Below, in pieces: positions 58,172 through 64,000 of a stretch of 64,000 bases of DNA. The stretch is from Chytridium lagenaria (lineage: Eukaryota; Chytridiomycota; Chytridiomycetes; Chytridiales; Chytridiaceae), in assembly GCA_025449115.1 (NCBI GenBank), contig JAHLKC010000011.1:310001-374000 (forward strand), read 5' to 3'. Made by a program: the position numbers and the translations under genes. The notes beneath the pieces were generated by a model. The model was not told the DNA's origin, ran no database searches, and saw nothing but the letters and a program-made list of their open reading frames with translations. Position 1 is the first letter of the stretch, and every line of letters starts with the position of its first letter.

Positions 58172-61100
58172 ATGTCGGCTATAGCCGGGGGTCGTCCTCC
58201 CTCATCTGTCGCGTCATCTCGCGGCAACGACATGCTCCCGTCTTCCCAGTTTTGGGTCTCTCCCCTTTCTTCTGGTTCTTCGGCGTCTGAACGTCTTCAC
58301 TGGTCCATGCAGACTCAACTGGTGTTGACTGCTCGGGGTCTCCTCGACTTTCTTTCTCGACCTCCTGCTGCCAATGTACCCGAGGAGAAACAACTTGATG
58401 CCCAGGCCTGCCTTCATTTAACTTTTAACCTGGACCCGGATTATGCTGCGGAGGTGTATGGTCGTATCAATACCACCAGACCTACCACTATGCAACTCTG
58501 GCAGGCTCTTGAACTGGACTCCTCGACTTCGGCTTTGGTTGACTTTATTCCTCTCGTTACCCAGTTTTTCACACTTCGTTTCTCTCCTACAACGGATACA
58601 CCAACCCTCGAGGAATTCGAGACGTTTTACAGCAACTTCTGTAAACTCAAGACAAGCATGATTGTGGCTATTGGTTCCGATGTTTTCTTGGACCGGTTTC
58701 CTCATACGTACGCCTATGCGTTGGTTCACGCTATGTCTGAATGCCAACACAAGAGTCTTCAGGCTTTACATGGGTCATACACTGGGGTTCCTTCAAAAAC
58801 ACTCACTGAGTCGGAGGTCAAGTCTGCATTTGCAGGGTGTATTCGTCGTCTACCAGTTGCGACTCCTGAACATCTCGCCGCCGTTGTGACCACGAATTCT
58901 TCGCACAACACGAGCAAGGTCAAGAAGTTGCGGCGGTGCACTACATGTGGACGAGATGAACATCTTGCGGACAAATGCTTCCAGACGCATGCCTGTGATC
59001 AATGTGGTGTTCTTCCCGGACACCGTCGTTCGGTATGTCCTGGAACCCCGGTACCTGCCGCGGCATCTGCCAATTGGGTGTTCAATAAATCATCTCTTGA
59101 ACTCTATCCTGTGCCATCCCATCCTTGCCAGTGCCGTATTGTTGCGGGTGTTCGCATGCGTCCTCTTCGCCGTCGTCGCCAGGGCAGATGGTGCTTGGAC
59201 CCTCCTTCCGCTTGGCTGGCTTTCTGGGTTACACAATACATCTTGTACTACATCTCGATGTTGGTCTACCTCGCAAGCCTGTGTTTGTCTTTCACCTTGG
59301 TGGCGTCCTTGTTCACGTTCCCACGCGTGCCTATAAGTATATTTGTTGGGAGGAGTGTTGTTATTCCTCCCCAAATGGACGTGTCGCCTCTTTGTAAACT
59401 TAGTACTGATATGTCCTTTTTGGCACTCTCAGGCAACGGGATTCGTGACCTATTTCTTCTTGATAGTGGTTCCTCGCTTCATCTTTGCAATTCGCGGGAA
59501 CGCTTGATCAATTATCACGCGTATCGTGATGGTGATTCACCTCCAGTCACCTGTGCTAATGATCAGCCGCTGCTCATATCTGGTTATGGTGACTTGGCTA
59601 TTGAATTCTTTGACGGCATTACTTTTCGACCTCGCTTACTGTGTAATGTCCAGTATGCTCCACAACTTCACGTCAATCTTATCTCTACCCATCAACTCTC
59701 CTTGTCTGGTCTTCGCACTACATTTCTTGAATCTTCTCATCCGACATGGTCTACCCGCTCAACCGAAATCTTGGATCCGTTAACAAACCAACTAGTGGCA
59801 ATTGGGCGTCCTATGGGCAATAGCCATATTCTTCACTGTCGGTCTCCTTCACCCTCCAACGCCCCTCTGTTTGCTCACACGCTCTCCACCAATCTCACAT
59901 ACTCCGCACATCGACTTTGGCACTCTCGGATGTGCCACGCTGGATTTCATGCAATTGAAGCACTGGCTCGGCGATCCTTAATTGACGTTCCTCGACGGTC
60001 GGTTCCTCCGGATGTTCGTGATTGTGATGCTTGTGCTCAGGCAAAATCAACAAAATCCCCACTTTCTCAATCCCATACTAAAGAAACTCTCCCTCTTTCC
60101 GCCGTTCACATGGATCTGTTTACCTATGGTACTCCGACGTATGACAATTCCAGTATCTTGTCATGTTCTCCGACGAGGCTCCAACTATACGGCGGGTTTT
60201 CTTCAACACACCAAAACGGCTGCTGAGACCCTCACGTCATTCAAGACCTTCCAACACATTCAATCGGTACAAAGCGGAAAATCTTGCGACTTCATGGAGA
60301 TGGTGGTGGAGAGTTTACTGGTGAACTGTTCCAGAAATACTGTCTTGACAACGGTATTTATCGTACGACGTCGGAGGCATATATTCACGAGCACAACGGT
60401 ATCGCGGAAAGAAAGAATCGTACCGTAAAGGCATGGTTAAGGCCATGTTACTTTCTGCATCTGCGTCGGACGACTGTGGGTGAGGCTGCGTTGTCGGCTA
60501 TTCAGGTCCTTAATCGCGTGCCTCAACGCCGCCTTGGACTTAAAACACCTTTTGAGGTTATTCACGGTCGGGTACCTGATTACTCCGCCTTCGTATTTGG
60601 GGTTGTCGCGCGTATGTTCATATTCCCGTGAGACTCGTGATAAAAGGGCTCCGCAGGCTGCTTTAGGCAGGTTTGTTGGCTACGATACTCTTGGTTTTCG
60701 CGTACTTGTGAATCAGCGTATTTTTGTTTCTCCTCACGTTCGTTTCTTTGAAAAAGTGTTTGATACTTCATCTCCTTTTGTCCCTTCTGAGTCTTCCTCA
60801 GTTCCTTTACGTTCCCCGACTTCTTTTGTCCCGTTGAACCAGCCTCCCTCTCTCCCTCCCGTTGACACCTATCTCAACCCCACAACAATCTCCATCTCCA
60901 TCTACAACTCCGTCACGCCCTTCCTCCCTGCCCCTTCACCTCACCCTTGCCTGATAATGATGAGTTTCCCCAAGTCCCGTCCCTATCCCAGACTTTGATT
61001 CAGACCCGTCGGTTGTACCAACGCCTCGTCTTCTGATTCTGACTCGATGTTGATATCTTCACTCAGCTTCCAATATTTTCCACTCTAATCCTCCCACTGT

Positions 61101-62966
61101 ACGTCGTAGTGCTCGTCTTGCTGGTGACTCCTTGACGTGGTCTACTCGTCTTGGCGAGGTACTCTCTCATTTCTCTCCTTTCATCCTCCTTCTCTCCCCC
61201 TCTTCTTCTTCAAACGCTGATTCCACGAATACTGATTCTGATCATGAAACCAATGAACTATCTGATACCAGCATGCTTGCCCTTGATACCTCCTGCTCTC
61301 CAATATCTTACTCGTTTTAGTCTCACGGGCATTTTTAATCATACCTTTAGCGCCATTCTTTCGACTGGCTCTGATGAATCCCTCCTGGGTGAACCTCGGT
61401 CCGCTGCGGAGCCTTATCTAGTTCCAATGCCTCAGCATGGTCAGATGCCATGGCCGTGGAACGCTCGGCCTTAACTCATACCGACACGTTTGAACTCGTT
61501 GACCTTCCCCCGTCTACCACGTCGTCACCTCAAAATGGGTTTTCACGCGCAAGTTCCTTAACTGTGTATTGATCGCTTCAAGGCTTGTCTTGTTGCCCGC
61601 GCTTCTCGCAGATTCCGGGCGTTGACTTCACCGATACTTACGCACCTACGCCTAAACTGGCCACAATCCGCTTGCTTCTGGCGCTTGCCAACCACTTCAA
61701 CTGGCCACTTTTTCAGATGGATGTTACTACGGCGTTCTGAGCGCGCCTCTCGACGATGATACGCCAATATATGTCCGTCCTCCACCTGGTTTTCTTCGTC
61801 CGTCGGAATCTCACAAGTTCTTGGCTTAAACGCGCACTGTATGGTCTTCGACAGAGCCCTCATTTGTGGAAAAAACCCTTGACGAGTTCTTACGCTCCAA
61901 GGCCTCGTTCCAGCTCCGCCGACGCTTGTCTTATGTTTCCTCTACCGACCCGTCTTCTCTGATGTTGCCGTTTACGTTGATGATCTCATCCTTACCGGTT
62001 CGGATGGTGATCGTATTTCAAAACTTAAAGCTGCATTAAGCACTTGGTTGTATGAAAGACCTCGGCCTTCTTCACTACTACTTGGGTATCACCATTACTC
62101 GCACGGCATCCACTTTGTCTCTTTCTCAACAATACTATATTGATACTCTCCTCACCCGCTTCAATCTCACATCTGGCAACCCTGTCTCTACCCCTCTTCC
62201 TCCTGGTACTCGTCTCTCGGCCACCGACTCACCATCTACTTCAACCGATATGCGACAAATGTCTACTACTCCTTACCGCGAACTTGTCGGGAGCTTACTC
62301 TACCTTTCCGTTGCCACCCGACCTGACATTTCTTCCGCGGTTGGCCAGCTCTGTCGGTTCATGGCTAATCCGGGTCCCAAGCACTGGCGTGCTGCAAAGC
62401 ATGTCCTGCTTTATTTAAAAGGTACTAAACATCTTGCCCTTACGTATACACGGTCTGGATCCTCTGCTCTCCAACAATTTCATACGTCCTCCTCACCTCT
62501 TGTTGGACTTACCGATGCGGACTGGGCTGGATCCGACAATCGTCGCTCGACCACTGGTTATGTTGCAATGATGTATGGTGGCGCTGTCTCATGGAAAAGT
62601 CAACTGCAACCCACTGTTGCTTTGTCGACTTTGGGAGGCGGAATACATGAGTCTCTCGAAGGGTGCACAGGACATCATTGGCTCCGATCTCTTCTTGCCT
62701 CCCTGGGTGACGACGTTTCACACCCAACTACACTCTTTGGTGATAATCAGGGTGCCATCGCTGTTACAAAGCACTCCTCCAATACTGACCGCTCTAAACA
62801 CATCGACATTCGCCATCATTTTATTCGCGAACGTGTTGCTACCAAGGAGATCGCGGTTACCTATCTACCTACCAAGGAAATGATTGCCGACATCTTCACC
62901 AAATCTCTTCCTTCTCCTCACTTCACCCACCTTCGTTATGAACTTGGTTTATCCGCCCAGCATTGA
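58172..62966 (+). CDS. copia Gag-Pol polyprotein (several frame changes)
   Basis: From ATG 58172 the Gag part runs to a CCHC zinc knuckle CTTCGRDEHLADKC (58937-58978). The protease has LLDSGSSLHLC (about 59456-59490). The pre-integrase zinc region has HRLWHSRMCHAGF with C..C (DCDACAQAK). The integrase core Asp lies in VHMDLF (about 60110), GDGGGEFT (about 60286), and the Glu in HNGIAERKNRT. Reverse transcriptase follows: GVDFTDTYAPTPKLATIR, FQMDVTTAF, RALYGLRQSPHLW and the YVDD active site (61973-61984). RNase H has LTDADWAGSDNRRSTTGY and DNQGAIAV. The end is at 62966. Frames change near 60200, 60630, 61000-61560, 61737 and 61900. With LTRs almost identical, assembly indels are as likely as decay. 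Confidence 0.85.
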
Positions 62967-62971
62967 TTCCT

Positions 62972-62987
62972 GTGGGATATGGGGGGG
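62972..62987 (+). promoter_or_regulatory. polypurine tract
   Basis: A purine-rich stretch ending in G7 immediately before the 3' LTR, the expected plus-strand primer position. Confidence 0.7.
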
Positions 62988-63081
62988 TGTTGACATATAT
63001 ACCACAGTCATCACGTGACTTTCTGTTCATGTATAAATACTCTATATGTGTCACTACAATATATTATTACGTTCTCTTTCA
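62988..63081 (+). repeat. 3' LTR (probably truncated)
   Basis: TGTTGACA... matches 58023-58116 with a single A/G difference. The match ends sharply at TTCA (63081), where the 5' copy continues for another 17 bases to its CA end. Confidence 0.85.
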
Positions 63082-64000
63082 CGCCTCTGTTGTGCATGCT
63101 GCATAGCGCAGGTCAAGCACAATGTCTTGGGTCCTGGAATTATGGAGCTATGAGCCAGTATAGTGTTTTACGTGTTTTATTAAAGCTTCATGTATAAGAC
63201 ATGCAGACAACGTTGACGGATTCAAGGTTTAACTTGATGAATCACAGTATTTTGGCTGACTCAGCTATCCCTGTCTCTGGAGCATTGACTAATAGGATTA
63301 TGACGCCTCTTTAGAAAAGAGATCTAGAACAGGTTTATCTGTGAGTTTAATACGTGCTGGGATGTTTGGTGACAAATGCAATGTGGCGTTGATGTGTCCA
63401 CAAACCTCCAAGCGCGCATCTACATGGTGATGACGTACCTTTTGGTGCCATCTTTTGCATTGTCCCAGGTCTTCTCCAGTACACATACACGTGCTTCCCT
63501 GGCCCTCAGGTGAGTATTGAAGAGTCTTACCATAAGGTGCCTGCTTCAGATCCCTGGACACTCTGCGTAAGCTCCATGTCGTTGGGTGATTGGCTGCCAA
63601 AAGGCCACTTTCAATGAGCACGCATTGACTCATGGCCGTTGAGCTGGAGTGAAATGTGCTTTGCAGTGTCATCGTTGCTTTAGGTTCTAATCTAAACATT
63701 GGGAGTACTTAGATTACGCTCTTACCACCGCAACAAATGATGGAATGGTCACAAACGGTTGCGAACATTTACTAGAAGAAAACTCTGATTAAGTCTTCCT
63801 ATCTTTGTTGTGCTTGACCCTTCCTTTATAATCCCCATACCTTCAGTTCATTACGGCTGATCAAGATTGAGCTCCTCTTACTTCATGCTGTACTCAGATA
63901 TTGTTTATTTCTGTCCTGCTCGCTAAACCTTATTTTATGTGTATAAAGCTTTTTGGTACCACTAGACACTAGACGGTACCACTTTGTAATAACCAGTACT
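63082..64000. other. unassigned sequence right of the copia element
   Basis: The only notable frame is on the minus strand (63699-63298, 133 codons, ATG start): MTLQSTFHSSSTAMSQ, CMCTGEDLGQCKRWHQKV, RLEVCGHINATLHLSPN. A Cys/His-containing stretch might be a worn zinc motif of a transposon protein, but no family is recognised. The last 60 bases hold an imperfect GGTACCACT...GACGGTACCACT repeat. Confidence 0.3.

Larger units (their letters stand above)
58023..63081 (+). mobile_element. Ty1/copia LTR retrotransposon
   Basis: A 5.06-kb element with 94-bp matching ends (one difference), one long Gag-Pol region and the copia order protease, integrase, reverse transcriptase, RNase H. The near-identical LTRs suggest recent insertion. 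The left LTR seems to run on to CA at 58132-58133. The right copy stops matching at 63081, so its last part appears lost. This would also explain why no target-site duplication is found. Confidence 0.92.

Noticed and set aside
58959..59397. Extra frames on both strands within copia Gag
   Set aside because: Overlap the long Gag-Pol frame, which carries the recognised motifs; shadows only.
4475..62000. Programmed frameshifting or a changed genetic code as a cause of the broken frames
   Set aside because: Changes go both ways, occur at varied runs with no common slippery site, and stop codons otherwise behave normally. Sequencing indels explain all cases more simply.
1..64000. CRISPR arrays, bacterial operons or riboswitches
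   Set aside because: No regularly spaced repeats of CRISPR type; the DNA is eukaryotic with spliceosomal introns throughout.
1..64000. tRNA or rRNA genes
   Set aside because: No cloverleaf with A/B boxes or rRNA core was recognised by eye; the tRNA-like bases at 58135 fit a primer-binding site and not a gene. A covariance-model scan would be decisive.

Overview
The window is nuclear DNA of a fungus. It is intron-rich and gene-dense, with many short introns (often 40-60 bp, GTRNGT...CTAAC...AG). Fungal markers include a CYP51/HMG-CoA synthase pair, VID27, an ATX1-type copper chaperone and a fungal-style riboflavin kinase. Several genes are more typical of early-diverging, flagellated (chytrid-like) fungi than of yeasts: an ELMO/CED-12 homologue, a WDR62/MAPKBP1 homologue, a BuGZ/ZNF207 homologue, a TERF2IP-type RAP1, and a probable TMEM237 (ciliary transition-zone) homologue. 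A zoosporic fungus is therefore my best guess. This is an inference and cannot be proved from one window.

Region 1-50.9 kb is a housekeeping region of about 25 genes. In order: MSH6 (5' part only, -), SEC24 (-), a small membrane protein (+), a SNAP-family adaptor (+), ELMO (-), an SR/Lys-rich protein (+), ATX1 (-), HMG-CoA synthase (-) facing CYP51 (+) across 1.6 kb of AT-rich DNA, a TMEM237-like membrane protein (-), a mitochondrial TPR protein (+), a short-chain dehydrogenase (-), riboflavin kinase (+), a U-box cyclophilin (PPIL2, -), complex I 49-kDa subunit (+), an RS-rich protein (+), a WDR62-like WD40 scaffold (-), RAP1 (-), VID27 (-), a Lys-rich coiled-coil protein (-), a small membrane protein (+), an ER DnaJ (SCJ1/DNAJB11 type, +), BuGZ/ZNF207 (+), a short Cys-motif protein with an 841-bp intron (+), a cytochrome P450 (-) and a bacterial-type MscL channel with a C-terminal zinc ribbon (-). 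Many neighbours are divergent pairs only 46-82 bp apart.

Region 51-64 kb is accessory and repeat-rich. It holds a decayed Helitron helicase, an inverted pair of a diverged repeat, old low-complexity relics, and a nearly intact Ty1/copia retrotransposon (about 58.02-63.08 kb). The copia element has very short LTRs, and its apparent primer-binding site matches a half-tRNA-Lys(CUU).

An important caveat runs through the window. Conserved genes repeatedly change reading frame at short homopolymer runs, in both directions, while homology continues in the new frame. The best explanation is uncorrected indel error in the assembly. Many apparent breaks should therefore not be read as pseudogenes. Gene limits below span such frame changes where homology or protein character carries through.
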